DNA of 64,000 bases from Tropicibacter naphthalenivorans. Its GTDB lineage: Bacteria > Pseudomonadota > Alphaproteobacteria > Rhodobacterales > Rhodobacteraceae. The translations under genes and the position numbers were made by a program. The notes under the pieces were generated by a model, which was not told where the DNA came from, did not search any database, and saw only the letters and a list, made by a program, of their open reading frames with translations. The first letter of the stretch is position 1; each line of letters begins with the position of its first letter. Positions 17,286-26,300 of the stretch are shown here, in pieces. Location of the stretch: positions 62,001 to 126,000 of the forward strand of contig NZ_FWXX01000004.1 in the NCBI RefSeq assembly GCF_900176475.1, in the 5' to 3' direction.

Positions 17286-18917
17286 TCAAGAGCCCAACAG
17301 CCCACCACCGGCGGATGCCCCGCTTAGCAGGCTCAGCACAACGTTGGTAGAGGACACCGGCGCGAAATTCAGTGCCTCCTTTTGTACCAGATACCGGCGG
17401 CGCAGTTCCTTGAGATTGTCGTCATTGGCAAAATCCGCCAGTTTATCCGTGCCAAAGAACCGTTCGGCGCGGGCCTTGAGGTCTTCGAGCTGGCGTTCCA
17501 CGTCCAGCGTGCCAAAGCTGTCCGACGGCAGTTGAAAGACGGTCTCAAAGACTTCGCGCAGGGGTTTCGACGCCATGACGCCGTACCACCGCGAATCATT
17601 TGCGGTGGAGTTGCTCAGCAGTTGGCTTAGGTCGCGTTCGATCGACAGGGCCACGCGCATGGTGGGATCGGCCTCACCGGCGGCGATTTCGAACTGGCGG
17701 TCCAGGTAGTTCTCAACAATCGCGTCGGCAAACCCTTCGGGATAGACGCGCCCCTGAGGCGGTTCGGTGAAATCGAAGGCGTTGTAAAAGGCCTGATAGC
17801 GCGGGTCGGTGATGGAGTTGACCAGCGAGGTCGGCACATCCCGGTCGGATTCCAGAATGCGGCTGGCAAAGGAGACGCGGTCATCGCGCGACGGCAGGTC
17901 AAACAGGTTGAAGGTCGCCAACATCAGACGCACGTCGTTGAACAGGTCTTTGGGCTGTTCGATCTGCTCGTCCATGCGGGTGGACATGACGTCGACATAG
18001 TCCTGCAACTTGCTGTCAAAGGTCCAATCATTGGCCACCGCTTCGGCCCGGTCGAAGAAACCGAACAGTTTGGTCATGGCGACGTAGTTGGGGTTGTCCT
18101 GCTGATTGGCCACGGACTCGGGGTCGCCAAGGTCAGAGTTGAGCACATCGGTGAGGAAATCGATGTTGTATTGGTCATCTTCGAGGCCGAAAATGCTGAG
18201 CGTGGCGGCAAAGGCTTCGGGGTCGTCAAACAGGTCCTCGGCGGTTTGGAAATCCTCGACGCGGCCCTCGAAGATTTCGGCAAAGCCGTAGATGCCATCG
18301 GGGCGATTGACCTTTTGCGCAAAGCCAAAGGCCTCGGCCAGTTCGGCATAGCGCGCATCCCCAAGCCGGTTGGCAAAGGAGGTCTCGTCGGTGACGTCAG
18401 ATTCGAGCACTTGCTTGAGGAAATAGGTGTTGCCCACATCCTTTTCCAAACCGAAGTTCTTGAGCGTCGCACGCAGCAAGGAGGGATCGTTCAGCAGGTC
18501 ATCGGCGCTTTCGACATCGGCCAAGGCTTGGGCCACCTCAGAGCCGGTGCGGGTATCGGGGGTCTGCGCCGTCTCGCCGGCGAAGTTAAAGGCCTTGGCA
18601 AAGGCGAGGTAACGTTTGTCAGACAGACGGTTGGCCAAAGACAGGCGATCGGTCAGATCCGAATCGAGGATTTTCTTGAGGAAAGCACGGTTGTTGACGT
18701 CTTCGTCCAAGCCAAAGGCACCAAGCGCCACACGCAAAAGCGCGCGATCATCCAGCAGCTCGTCCGAGGTCTGGATGGTCTGCATTTTCTCTTTGAAATA
18801 GGTGGTATCGCGGTTCACCTGGGGTGATTTCTGCATCACTTCCTGCTGCTCGTCGCGGGTGCGCGCGACGTAGTTATAGCCGGTCAGTCCGGTTCCCAGA
18901 ATAATCGGCGTATACAT
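17286..18917 (-). CDS. DUF1217 repeat protein
   Basis: A 543-residue, acidic, mostly helical protein. Four copies of an about 130-150 residue unit are visible. Each has a D-L-hydrophobic/D-D-P-like start (DELLDDRALLRVALGAFGL, DDLLNDPSLLRATLKNFGL, EDLFDDPEAFAATLSIFGL, KDLFNDVRLMLATFNLFDL), followed by an L/I-ESD or L-N/D-SD step and a D-x-R/N-Y-x-x-x stretch. This matches the DUF1217 family, in Rhodobacterales often found near flagellar genes; its role is not established. The frame extends 18 codons upstream, but the ATG at 18917 (MYTPIILGTGLTGYNYV) has a GAGGA site. No flagellar gene is present here. It lies between choX and choW on the same strand. Confidence 0.75.
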   Translation of the reverse strand: MYTPIILGTGLTGYNYVARTRDEQQEVMQKSPQVNRDTTYFKEKMQTIQTSDELLDDRALLRVALGAFGLDEDVNNRAFLKKILDSDLTDRLSLANRLSDKRYLAFAKAFNFAGETAQTPDTRTGSEVAQALADVESADDLLNDPSLLRATLKNFGLEKDVGNTYFLKQVLESDVTDETSFANRLGDARYAELAEAFGFAQKVNRPDGIYGFAEIFEGRVEDFQTAEDLFDDPEAFAATLSIFGLEDDQYNIDFLTDVLNSDLGDPESVANQQDNPNYVAMTKLFGFFDRAEAVANDWTFDSKLQDYVDVMSTRMDEQIEQPKDLFNDVRLMLATFNLFDLPSRDDRVSFASRILESDRDVPTSLVNSITDPRYQAFYNAFDFTEPPQGRVYPEGFADAIVENYLDRQFEIAAGEADPTMRVALSIERDLSQLLSNSTANDSRWYGVMASKPLREVFETVFQLPSDSFGTLDVERQLEDLKARAERFFGTDKLADFANDDNLKELRRRYLVQKEALNFAPVSSTNVVLSLLSGASAGGGLLGS

Positions 18918-19048
18918 GGCGCGATCCTCGCAAGCGTTCCTAAACAGCCCAGCCCCTTTTGAGCTAGACATGGATACCGCGTGGAGAGTTAACCGCTCCT
19001 TTCATCCTGCCCTGCCATTTGCCGACAATTCGATGCAAAGGCGCATGA

Positions 19049-19080
19049 AAAAGGCCCCGCCGGGTGACGGGGCCTTAAGG
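19049..19080 (-). terminator. Terminator downstream of choX
   Basis: Read on the minus strand, AAGGCCCCG and CGGGGCCTT form a 9-bp stem with an 8-nt loop followed by TTT. It lies immediately after the choX stop, implying that choX is transcriptionally closed off from the DUF1217 and choWV genes. Confidence 0.82.
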
Positions 19081-19095
19081 TTTATCAGGGTAGGC

Positions 19096-20013
19096 TTAGT
19101 TCAGCGCCGCTTTGACCGCCGCCATCGCGTCGCTGCCGTCCTTGGTGGTCACACCGTCGAGCCAGCCGTCCAGCACGCCGGTGTTGGCGGACAGCCATGC
19201 CTTGGCCGCGTCCTGGGGCTCTGCGCCGTCATCGAGGATGGCGCCCATGATCTCGTTCTCCATCGCGAGGGAGAATTCGAGGTTCGTCAGCAGCTTGCCC
19301 ACGTTCGGGCAGGCGTCCACATAGCCCGCGCGGGTGTTGGTGTAGACGGTTGCACCGCCGAGGTTCGGGCCAAAGTAGTCGTCGCCACCGGTCAGGTAGG
19401 TCAGGTCGTAGTTGGCGTTCATCGGGTGCGGCTCCCACGCGAGGAAGACGACCGGCTCTTCGCGTTTCACGGCGCGGCCCACCTGCGCGAGCATCCCCTG
19501 CTCGGAGCTTTCCTTGACGTCAAAGCCGTCGAGACCAAAGGCGTTGGCCGAGATCATGTCCATGATCAGACGGTTGCCATCGTTGCCCGGCTCGATGCCG
19601 TAGATGGTTTCGTCCAGCGCATCGGCCTGGGCGGCGATGTCGGCGAAGTCCTTGATGCCCAGCTCGGCGCCTTTGGCGTTGGTAGCGAGCGTGTATTTCG
19701 CGCCTTCGAGGTTGGCGCGCACGGTGTCGACGGTGCCCGCGTCACGGTAGGGGGCGATGTCGGCCTCCATCGTGGGCATCCAGTTGCCAAGGAAGACGTC
19801 GATGTCGCCTTCGGCCATGGAGGTGTAGGTCACCGGCACGGAGAGGACCTTGATGTCGGTTTCATAGCCCAGCGCGTCCAACACCAGCGTGGTCGCGGCG
19901 GTGGTGGCGGTGATGTCGGTCCAGCCGACGTCCGAGAAGGTGACGCTGTCGCAGTTTGCGGCGGCCTGCGTGGCGAGGCCAAGCGCGAGGGCGGAGGTGA
20001 GAAGACGGGTCAT
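19096..20013 (-). CDS. choX: Choline ABC transporter substrate-binding protein
   Basis: A 305-residue periplasmic binding protein with signal peptide MTRLLTSALALGLATQAAA. Trp31, Asp33, Trp78, Tyr107, Asn144 and Trp193 sit exactly 12 positions before the residues I recall for the choline site of Sinorhizobium meliloti ChoX (Trp43, Asp45, Trp90, Tyr119, Asn156, Trp205). The aromatic box and its polar partners are therefore complete. This supports choline (possibly acetylcholine) rather than proline betaine as ligand. The residue list is from memory and should be checked. A strong terminator follows, and the permease and ATPase genes lie beyond a DUF1217 gene. Confidence 0.93.
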   Translation of the reverse strand: MTRLLTSALALGLATQAAANCDSVTFSDVGWTDITATTAATTLVLDALGYETDIKVLSVPVTYTSMAEGDIDVFLGNWMPTMEADIAPYRDAGTVDTVRANLEGAKYTLATNAKGAELGIKDFADIAAQADALDETIYGIEPGNDGNRLIMDMISANAFGLDGFDVKESSEQGMLAQVGRAVKREEPVVFLAWEPHPMNANYDLTYLTGGDDYFGPNLGGATVYTNTRAGYVDACPNVGKLLTNLEFSLAMENEIMGAILDDGAEPQDAAKAWLSANTGVLDGWLDGVTTKDGSDAMAAVKAALN

Positions 20014-20165
20014 TGGAGGCTCCCTGTTTTTGATTTGCGGGCAGTGAACGATTTTGCGTTGGGTTTTGCAACCACGTCCTGAAAGGCAGATTTTCAGGGG
20101 CCAAATTTGCGATGGGGTCTCTGTTCATAAGGGCAAAAAGGGCGCTCTGCCACAGGTGAGCAAAA

Positions 20166-20223
20166 AGGGGCTCTGCCCCCGGCCTTGCGGCCTCCCCCGG
20201 GATATTTGGAAAGAGAAGAAGGG
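20166..20223. repeat. GC-rich palindromic intergenic repeat, copy C (inverted)
   Basis: Read on the minus strand it runs CTTCTTCTCTTTCC, AAATATCCCGGGGGAGGCC, GCAA, GGCCGGGGGC, then GGGGC-AGA-GCCCC and a T5 tract, the best terminator-like form of the three copies. It sits in the 270 bp between choX and the adenine deaminase gene, which are divergent, so it does not end either of them. The rest of that gap should hold their promoters; none was convincing. Confidence 0.75.
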
Positions 20224-20283
20224 GTGGGTGGCGTGTCTTTGGGGGGTGTGCTTTAGTTTTCTGTGCGTAGCAGAGGGAACGGC

Positions 20284-21978
20284 ATGGCGGATTTGGAGCG
20301 GCGGATTGCGCAGGGGCGCGGCGATGAGGTGGCGGATATCGTCTTGCGCGGCGGGCGGGTGTTCGACCTGATCACCGGCGAGATGCTGGACGGCGATGTG
20401 GCAATTTGTGATGGCGTGATCGTCGGGGTGTTTGACGCCTACGAAGGGCGCGAGGTCATTGATGTGTCGGGCCTTGTGCTGGTGCCGGGGTTTATTGACA
20501 CGCATTTGCATATCGAGTCGTCCCTTGTGACGCCGTTCGAGTTTGATCGCTGCGTCGGGCCACGCGGGGTGACCACGGCGATTTGCGACCCGCATGAGAT
20601 TGCCAATGTGATCGGCGCCGAGGGCGTGCGCTATTTCCAAGAGGCCTCGATGCGGACGCTGATGGATATTCGCGTGCAGCTGTCGTCTTGTGTGCCCTCG
20701 ACCCATATGGAGACCGCCGGGGCCGAGCTGGTGGCCGAGGACATTGCCGGGCTCATGGGGCATCCGTCGGGGCTTGGGCTGGCGGAGTTCATGAACTATC
20801 CCGGCGTGATTTACCGCGACCCGGAGGCAATGGCCAAGCTGCGATTGTTCGAGGGCGGGCATGTGGACGGGCATTGCCCCCTGCTGTCGGGCAAGGATTT
20901 GAACGCCTATGTGGCCGCTGGCATTCGGACCGAGCATGAGGCGACCAGCGCCGAGGAGGCCTTGGAAAAACTGCGCAAGGGGATGCGGGTTTTGATCCGC
21001 GAAGGGTCGGTGTCCAAGGATATGCACGCGCTGCGCCCGCTGCTGGATGAGCGGACCGCGCCCTATATGTGTCTGTGCACCGACGACCGTAACCCCTTGG
21101 ATATCGGGGAATATGGGCACTTGGACTATATGATCCGCGAGATGATTTCCCTTGGGACATCGCCCTTGGCCGTGTACCGCGCGGCGAGCCTGTCGGCGGC
21201 CGAGGCCTTTGGCCTGAAGGATCGCGGCATGATCGCGCCGGGCAAGCGGGCGGACATCGTCGCGCTTGGCTCGCTGGAGGATTGCGATGCGCGGCTGGTG
21301 ATGGCGGGGGGCGTTGTGCTGAATGATGCGGCCTTTGCGGCGCGCGAGGTGATCGACCCCGTGGGGCGCGGATCAGTCAAGGCGCCGCGCGTAACGCCAA
21401 GCGATTTCCGCGCCCGCGCCAACAAGGCCGAAACCGACGTGATCGGCATTCGCGAAGGCCAGATCCTGACCGACCACCTGCATGAGGACATCGAGATCGT
21501 CGATGGCGACAAGGCCCCGGACGTCAGCCGCGATCTGGTGCGCATCGCCGTGGTCGAGCGACACGGCAAGAACGGCAATATCGCGACGGGATTCGTGCGC
21601 GGGTTCGGGTTGCAGGCGGGGGCGATTGCCTCGACCGTTTGCCATGACCACCACAACATCGCCTGCGTGGGGGTGTCCTACGACGACATGGCCGCGGCGG
21701 CGAACCGGCTGTCAGAGATCGAGGGCGGCTTTGTCGTGGTCAAGGATGGCGAGGTGCTGGCCGAGCTGGCGTTGCCGGTCGCGGGCCTCATGTCGCTGGA
21801 GCCGTTCGAAGTGGTGCGGGATCACCTCGTCGCGCTGCGAGAGGCGGCTAAATCCTTGGGTGTCACGCTGGAAGAGCCGTTCTTGCAGCTGGCCTTTCTG
21901 GCGCTGCCGGTCATTCCGGCGCTCAAGATCACCGACCGGGGCATGGTCGATGTGACCAAGTTCGAGATCATTTCCTAA
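20284..21978 (+). CDS. ade: Adenine deaminase
   Basis: A 564-residue amidohydrolase of the Ade type that converts adenine to hypoxanthine and ammonia in purine salvage. The metal site motif is [12 protein letters not shown] near residue 70, followed by [16 protein letters not shown], a long conserved stretch [15 protein letters not shown] (metal-ligand His), and [10 protein letters not shown] with the catalytic Asp. The C-terminal [22 protein letters not shown] is typical of this family rather than of adenosine deaminase. The ATG at 20284 is preceded by AGAGGGAA; an earlier GTG or ATG at 20263 is less likely. The gene is monocistronic and ends at a GC-rich hairpin. Confidence 0.92.
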   Translation: MADLERRIAQGRGDEVADIVLRGGRVFDLITGEMLDGDVAICDGVIVGVFDAYEGREVIDVSGLVLVPGFIDTHLHIESSLVTPFEFDRCVGPRGVTTAICDPHEIANVIGAEGVRYFQEASMRTLMDIRVQLSSCVPSTHMETAGAELVAEDIAGLMGHPSGLGLAEFMNYPGVIYRDPEAMAKLRLFEGGHVDGHCPLLSGKDLNAYVAAGIRTEHEATSAEEALEKLRKGMRVLIREGSVSKDMHALRPLLDERTAPYMCLCTDDRNPLDIGEYGHLDYMIREMISLGTSPLAVYRAASLSAAEAFGLKDRGMIAPGKRADIVALGSLEDCDARLVMAGGVVLNDAAFAAREVIDPVGRGSVKAPRVTPSDFRARANKAETDVIGIREGQILTDHLHEDIEIVDGDKAPDVSRDLVRIAVVERHGKNGNIATGFVRGFGLQAGAIASTVCHDHHNIACVGVSYDDMAAAANRLSEIEGGFVVVKDGEVLAELALPVAGLMSLEPFEVVRDHLVALREAAKSLGVTLEEPFLQLAFLALPVIPALKITDRGMVDVTKFEIIS

Positions 21979-21984
21979 AGGAAA

Positions 21985-22011
21985 GGGGGCGCGATGGCCC
22001 CCTGCGCTGTT
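21985..22011. terminator. Possible terminator between ade and mltB-like gene
   Basis: GGGGGC and GCCCCC form a 6-bp stem with a 6-nt loop, with a TGTTTT tract on the right and GGAAA on the left. It lies between convergent genes. The T tract is displaced from the stem, so strength is uncertain. Confidence 0.5.
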
Positions 22012-23187
22012 TTACAGCCGGTTCAACAACTCAGCCGTCGGCCAAGCGTCGGCGGGCATTCCCAGTTTCGCTTGCACATCGCGCACCGCCGCGCGGGTGC
22101 CCGCGCCAAGGATGCCGTCAATCGCGCCCACGTCATAGCCCATGGCAGCGAGTTTGGTCTGAAGCTGCTTCATCTGCGCGCCTTGCAAGCCCGGTTCTGG
22201 GTTGCCCGCATCGTAAACCGGCGCGCCCATCAGGCGGGTGCCGAAATAGGCCGCGGTCAGAACGTAGGTAAAGCTTTGATTCCACTCGAAATAGACGTTG
22301 AAATTCGGGTAGGCGATGAACTTGGGGCCGAAACGCCCCTGCGGCAGGATGATCGACGCCTGCAAGCGCCCGTCGTCCAGCTGCCCCGCGCGCGCGCGCA
22401 CGCCAAGCTGTTCCCATTCGGCGACGGATTTGGTCACCTCAAGGCCCGTCTGGGACCAGTCGAAATCGGCGGGCATGGTGATTTCCTGAAGCCACGGCTC
22501 GTTCGGACGCCAACCGAGATGGCTGAGCATCTTGGCCCCGGACAGCAGCGCATCAGGCGCCGAGGTTTTCAGCGTCACATGCCCGTCGCCGTCGCCATCA
22601 ACGCCGTTTTCAAGGATATCCTTGGGCAGCATCTGCACCATGCCGATCTCGCCCGCCCAGGCGCCGGTGGTCGTGCGCGGGTCGAAATCGCCATGCTCAT
22701 ACAGCGTCAGCGCAGCGAAAATCTGCGGTCGGAAAATCTCGGGGCGGCGGCAGTCATGGGCCAGGGTCACCAGCGCGTTTGCGGTGTTGAAATCCCCTTG
22801 GAACGCGCCGTAATCGGTTTCAAACGCCCAAAAGGCCAGCAAAACCCCCGGCGCGATGCCGTAATCGGTCTGGATGCGATCAAAGACCGAGGCATAGCGC
22901 TGGCCCATCTGACGCCCCTTGTCGAGACGGCTCTGGCTGATCAACTTGCGCGAAAAGGTGATGAACGGGTCCTGAAAGATGCCCTGACGGCGGTCGGCCT
23001 TGAGCACCGCTGCGCTTTGGCTGACGCCTGCGAAAAAGCGGTTCACCGTGGCGGCGTCATGCCCGCCGGCGATGGCCTCGGCCTTGAGCCCGTCGACGAA
23101 CGATCCGAATCCCCCGCCGCAAGGGACGCTTTGTGCCTGTGCCGCGCTGGCCATCAGGCATCCCAAGATCGCTGCTTTTATCCGCAT
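22012..23187 (-). CDS. MltB-like lytic murein transglycosylase with peptidoglycan-binding domain
   Basis: A 391-residue periplasmic protein with signal peptide MRIKAAILGCLMASAAQA. The SLT_2 (MltB) domain spans about residues 30-320. The catalytic Glu lies in LLAFWAFETDYGAFQGDF near residue 115, and GEIGMVQMLPKDILENGVDGDGDG gives the substrate-binding segment. Residues 335-391 form a PG_binding_1 domain (VKLKQ-type repeat seen as LQTKLAAMGYDVGAIDGILGAGTRAAVRDVQ). No lipobox is present, unlike E. coli MltB, so it is probably soluble. It cleaves glycan strands with anhydromuropeptide formation. Monocistronic and divergent from the receiver-like gene. Confidence 0.9.
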   Translation of the reverse strand: MRIKAAILGCLMASAAQAQSVPCGGGFGSFVDGLKAEAIAGGHDAATVNRFFAGVSQSAAVLKADRRQGIFQDPFITFSRKLISQSRLDKGRQMGQRYASVFDRIQTDYGIAPGVLLAFWAFETDYGAFQGDFNTANALVTLAHDCRRPEIFRPQIFAALTLYEHGDFDPRTTTGAWAGEIGMVQMLPKDILENGVDGDGDGHVTLKTSAPDALLSGAKMLSHLGWRPNEPWLQEITMPADFDWSQTGLEVTKSVAEWEQLGVRARAGQLDDGRLQASIILPQGRFGPKFIAYPNFNVYFEWNQSFTYVLTAAYFGTRLMGAPVYDAGNPEPGLQGAQMKQLQTKLAAMGYDVGAIDGILGAGTRAAVRDVQAKLGMPADAWPTAELLNRL

Positions 23188-23379
23188 GTCCTACCTCATT
23201 CGCTGCGTTGGCGCGCAGACTAGCAGGACGCGGCGGGCAAGCAAGGACAGGAATGCGCAGCAAATTGCCAACGTTCCACCTGTGTTCTTTGAACAAATTC
23301 GCGCGTTAACGTTTTATTCAGCTTCGTGAACGAATCCTGATGGCGGGAGGCACCACCTGAGTCCATCGGAGTTGCTACA

Positions 23380-23742
23380 GTGAAAATACTGATCGCCGAG
23401 AGCACCGTGCCTCTGGCCGCGCTGTGGAAGCGCCATCTCGAAAGGATGGGCGCTGAGGTTGTCGTGGCGACGACGGTAGACGCGGCATTCGACCTGATCG
23501 ACCAGATGGCGTTCCAAGTCATCGTGATGAACGTGCGCCTAAAGGGCGGCGCATCGCTCGCGGTGGCGGACTTTGCCCAGTTTCGACAGCCGGACGCGCG
23601 GGTGGTGTTTGTCACCGACTCGACATTCTTTTCGGATGGCTCGATTTTCAAACACAGCACCAACGCCTGCGCGTTTCTGCCGAGCTCAACGGAACCATCC
23701 GACCTTGCCGAGATGGTATCGCATTACGCGCACGCCAATTAA
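23380..23742 (+). CDS. Degenerate receiver-domain protein (pseudo-receiver)
   Basis: A 120-residue single-domain protein with the length and secondary-structure pattern of a CheY-like receiver: strand MKILIAES, helix ALWKRHLERMGA, strand VVVATT, VIVMNVRLKGG, VVFVTDSTFF and CAFLPSST. The acidic pair expected near residues 8-9 is Glu7-Ser8, the phosphoacceptor Asp is Asn51, the conserved Thr is kept as Thr79, and the Lys is replaced by Ser (about residue 102). It therefore cannot be phosphorylated in the normal way. The start is a GTG at 23380. Its 3' end overlaps the convergent glutathione transferase gene by 4 nt. No kinase or output domain lies nearby. Confidence 0.7.
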   Translation: MKILIAESTVPLAALWKRHLERMGAEVVVATTVDAAFDLIDQMAFQVIVMNVRLKGGASLAVADFAQFRQPDARVVFVTDSTFFSDGSIFKHSTNACAFLPSSTEPSDLAEMVSHYAHAN

Positions 23743-24728
23743 GCGGCCTTCAAGACCTCGCGGCCATGCGGTGACATCAGGTCCAGATCAGGGCCGACGG
23801 GGACGATGCGCGTGGGGTTCACCATATCGTGGCTATAGTAGTAATGGCTTGTAATATGGTCGAAATTCACCGTTTCAGCGACGCCCGGCCATTGGTACAA
23901 CTCACGCACGTAGCCCCACAGGTTCGGGAAATCCACGATCCGGTTGCGGTTACATTTGAAGTGCCCGTGGTAGACCTTGTCAAAGCGGATGAGCGTCGTG
24001 AACAGCCGCCAGTCGGCCTCGGTGATCTGATCGCCCATCAGGTAACGGCCCTTGCCCAGACGCTCTTCGAGCCAGTCGAGGCTGTCGAACAGCTCGGCAA
24101 CCGCCTCATCATAGGCCTCTTGCGAAGTGGCAAAGCCTGACTTGTAGACCCCGTTGTTCACCGTGTCATAGATGCGCGCGTTCACCGGCTCGATCGCCTC
24201 GCGCAGCTCTTGGGGCCAGTAGTCGTCGGTGTTGCCGGTGAGATCGTCAAACGCCTCGTTGAACATGCGGATGATTTCCGAGCTTTCGTTCGACACGATA
24301 GTTTTTTGGTGCTTGTCCCAGAGGATCGGCACCGTGACCTTGCCCGACACATCCGGGTCGGCCTTGGTGTAGATGTCGCGCAGGAACGGCAGGTCGTACA
24401 GCGTATCCCCGGTCGCCCCGGCGAAATCCTTGTCAAAGGTCCAGCCGTCTTGCAGCATGTAAGGGTGCACCACGGAAACGGTGATAAGGTCTTGTAACCC
24501 CTTGAGTTCGCGAAAGATCAAGGCCCGGTGCGCCCAGGGGCAGGCATAGCTGACATACAGGTGATAGCGGTTCGGCTCGGCCTTGAAACCGCCCTTGCCG
24601 CTGGGGCCGGCGCTGCCGTCCTTGGTGATCCAGTTGCGGAAACCGGATGTGGTGCGCACGAACTTGCCGCCGTGTTTGTCGGTGTCATACCAGCCGGTTT
24701 GCCATTCGCCGTGTACCAATTGTCCCAT
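23739..24728 (-). CDS. yqjG: Glutathionyl-hydroquinone reductase (YqjG/PcpF type)
   Basis: A 329-residue Xi-class glutathione transferase that reduces glutathionyl-hydroquinones. The catalytic Cys is in YVSYACPWAHRALIF near residue 60, the Xi-class CPWAH motif. The C-terminal helical domain has ITEADWRLFTTLIRFDKVYHGHFKCN, a hallmark of the family. ATG at 24728 follows AGGAGGATCC. It stands alone, convergent with the pseudo-receiver gene. The physiological quinone is unknown. Confidence 0.92.
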   Translation of the reverse strand: MGQLVHGEWQTGWYDTDKHGGKFVRTTSGFRNWITKDGSAGPSGKGGFKAEPNRYHLYVSYACPWAHRALIFRELKGLQDLITVSVVHPYMLQDGWTFDKDFAGATGDTLYDLPFLRDIYTKADPDVSGKVTVPILWDKHQKTIVSNESSEIIRMFNEAFDDLTGNTDDYWPQELREAIEPVNARIYDTVNNGVYKSGFATSQEAYDEAVAELFDSLDWLEERLGKGRYLMGDQITEADWRLFTTLIRFDKVYHGHFKCNRNRIVDFPNLWGYVRELYQWPGVAETVNFDHITSHYYYSHDMVNPTRIVPVGPDLDLMSPHGREVLKAA

Positions 24729-24823
24729 GGGATCCTCCTAATCGCTTGGACCCAGAGGTAGCGCTAAGCGCCGCCCGGACAAAGCCCGACAACTGCGCAT
24801 GATCCGTGCATAGGTGCACAGAC

Positions 24824-25057
24824 TTAGCGACGGATAGCCTTTAGGATAAAAATCAGCACAATCGCGCCCAGCACCGTCCCGACGATGCCTGCCGCCATTC
24901 CGGTGATGACCAAGAGGAACCGCAGGATCAGCCCGCCGATCAAGGCACCGCCGATACCGATGGCAACGGTTTCGAACAGGCCAGTTTTCAGGTCCATGAT
25001 CCGCGTCGCGACAAAGCCCGCAGCCGCGCCGACGACAATAAGCCAGAGGATGGGCAT
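24824..25057 (-). CDS. GlsB/YeaQ/YmgE-family stress-response membrane protein
   Basis: A 77-residue protein made almost entirely of three hydrophobic, glycine-rich segments (MPILWLIVVGAAAGFVATRI, ETVAIGIGGALIGGLILRFLL, GMAAGIVGTVLGAIVLIFIL). It has the short GLFET linker and the GGALIGG glycine zipper of the transglycosylase-associated (GlsB) family. Members are small inner-membrane proteins often induced by stress; their molecular role is unknown. It follows another small membrane protein of similar type by 64 bp and is last in the fmt-def gene group on the minus strand. The ATG has an AGGAGAC site. Confidence 0.8.
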   Translation of the reverse strand: MPILWLIVVGAAAGFVATRIMDLKTGLFETVAIGIGGALIGGLILRFLLVITGMAAGIVGTVLGAIVLIFILKAIRR

Positions 25058-25121
25058 GGGGGTCTCCTGTTGCCTCGTTTTAGGTTAACGCGGCGGCTCT
25101 GGGAAGGCGACCGAAATCGCC

Positions 25122-25364
25122 CTAGCGGCGGCCGCGCCAGTGGGTTGGCACGATCAAGAGCGCCCCGATCGAGGCCGCAATCGCATTCAGCCCCGGAGAG
25201 CGGAATCCAATGTGAAACATGATCTGGACGAAGTAGAACAGGAACGCACCGCCAACGCAGATGATGATGCTGGGGATGATGCCGTTCTTGGTAAAGCCTG
25301 TTTTCTCAGAGGCATAGCCAATGATTCCCGCAATGACGACGGTGCCGATCAAGACTGGGAACAT
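25122..25364 (-). CDS. Small glycine-rich membrane protein
   Basis: An 80-residue protein with three hydrophobic segments (MFPVLIGTVVIAGIIGYASEK, GIIPSIIICVGGAFLFYFVQIMF, GLNAIAASIGALLIVPTHW) and a basic tail WRGRR. It looks distantly like the GlsB/YeaQ type encoded next to it (a G-x-x-G-G-A-F core), but the family was not confirmed. It starts 3 nt after the fmt stop, so it is probably co-transcribed with the formyltransferase and deformylases. An ATG with AGGA at proper spacing supports the start. No function assigned. Confidence 0.7.
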   Translation of the reverse strand: MFPVLIGTVVIAGIIGYASEKTGFTKNGIIPSIIICVGGAFLFYFVQIMFHIGFRSPGLNAIAASIGALLIVPTHWRGRR

Positions 25365-25367
25365 GGC

Positions 25368-26279
25368 CTATCCTCCAAGTTGCGTGCCGCGCGGCACCGG
25401 GTTACCGAGCAAGAAGGGTGCCGCATCCTGCGCGCCTTTGCCAGCGCGTTGCGCGCGGGTGATGGTCAAGGCCCCCTGCCCGCAGGCAATGGTTAACGCG
25501 TCGTCCAGCGCGGTGCCTGCGGGACCATTGCCGGTGGCGGGCGCGGCGGCCAGCAGCTTGATCCGCTGACCGTCTTGCATGGTCCACGCGCCGGGAAACG
25601 GCGACAGGCCATTGATCTGGCGGGTGATCTCGGAGGCGGATTTGGTCCAGTCGACGGCGGCCTCGGCCTTGTCGATCTTGGCCGCATAGGTCACGCCGTC
25701 CTCGGGCTGCGGCTGGGGCGTCAGCTCTGGCAAGCGATCCAGCGCGGTGACGATCAGCGCCGCGCCCATGGCGCTGAGGCGGTCGTGCAACTGGCCGGTG
25801 GTTTCGGTCGCGCCAATGTCCGTCGCCTCGCGCAGCAAGACGGGGCCGGTGTCCAGACCCGCTTCCATCTGCATGATGCAAATGCCGGTCTGCGCGTCAC
25901 CCGCCATGATCGCCCGGTGGATCGGCGCGGCCCCGCGCCACCGCGGCAACAGCGAAGCGTGGATGTTCAGACAGCCTGCCTTGGGCGCGTCGAGGATCGC
26001 CTGCGGCAGGATCAAGCCATAGGCCACCACCACCGCCACATCGGCGTTCAACGCGGCGAAGGCTGCCGTCTCTTCGTCCGATTTCAGGCTGACTGGATGG
26101 CGCACCTCTAGCCCGAGGTCCAGCGCGCGGGCGTGGACCGGCGTCGGACGGTCCTTTTTGCCGCGTCCGGCGGGCCTTGGCGGTTGGCAGTAGACGGCGG
26201 CGATCTCATGCCCGGCCTGCACCAGCGCATCCAGCACCGGCACGGAAAAATCGGGCGATCCCATAAAGATAACGCGCAT
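25368..26279 (-). CDS. fmt: Methionyl-tRNA formyltransferase
   Basis: A 303-residue enzyme that formylates Met-tRNAi using 10-formyl-THF. Visible features are [15 protein letters not shown] at the start, the catalytic Asn/His and [16 protein letters not shown] near residue 110 (SLLP loop), [14 protein letters not shown], and the C-terminal OB-like domain with the [11 protein letters not shown] motif near residue 235. It is downstream of the three deformylase-type genes and 21 bp after the last of them, forming one translation-initiation gene group. ATG at 26279 is the natural start. Confidence 0.95.
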   Translation of the reverse strand: MRVIFMGSPDFSVPVLDALVQAGHEIAAVYCQPPRPAGRGKKDRPTPVHARALDLGLEVRHPVSLKSDEETAAFAALNADVAVVVAYGLILPQAILDAPKAGCLNIHASLLPRWRGAAPIHRAIMAGDAQTGICIMQMEAGLDTGPVLLREATDIGATETTGQLHDRLSAMGAALIVTALDRLPELTPQPQPEDGVTYAAKIDKAEAAVDWTKSASEITRQINGLSPFPGAWTMQDGQRIKLLAAAPATGNGPAGTALDDALTIACGQGALTITRAQRAGKGAQDAAPFLLGNPVPRGTQLGG

Positions 26280-26300
26280 CAGCTGATCCTTTTGCTTGGG

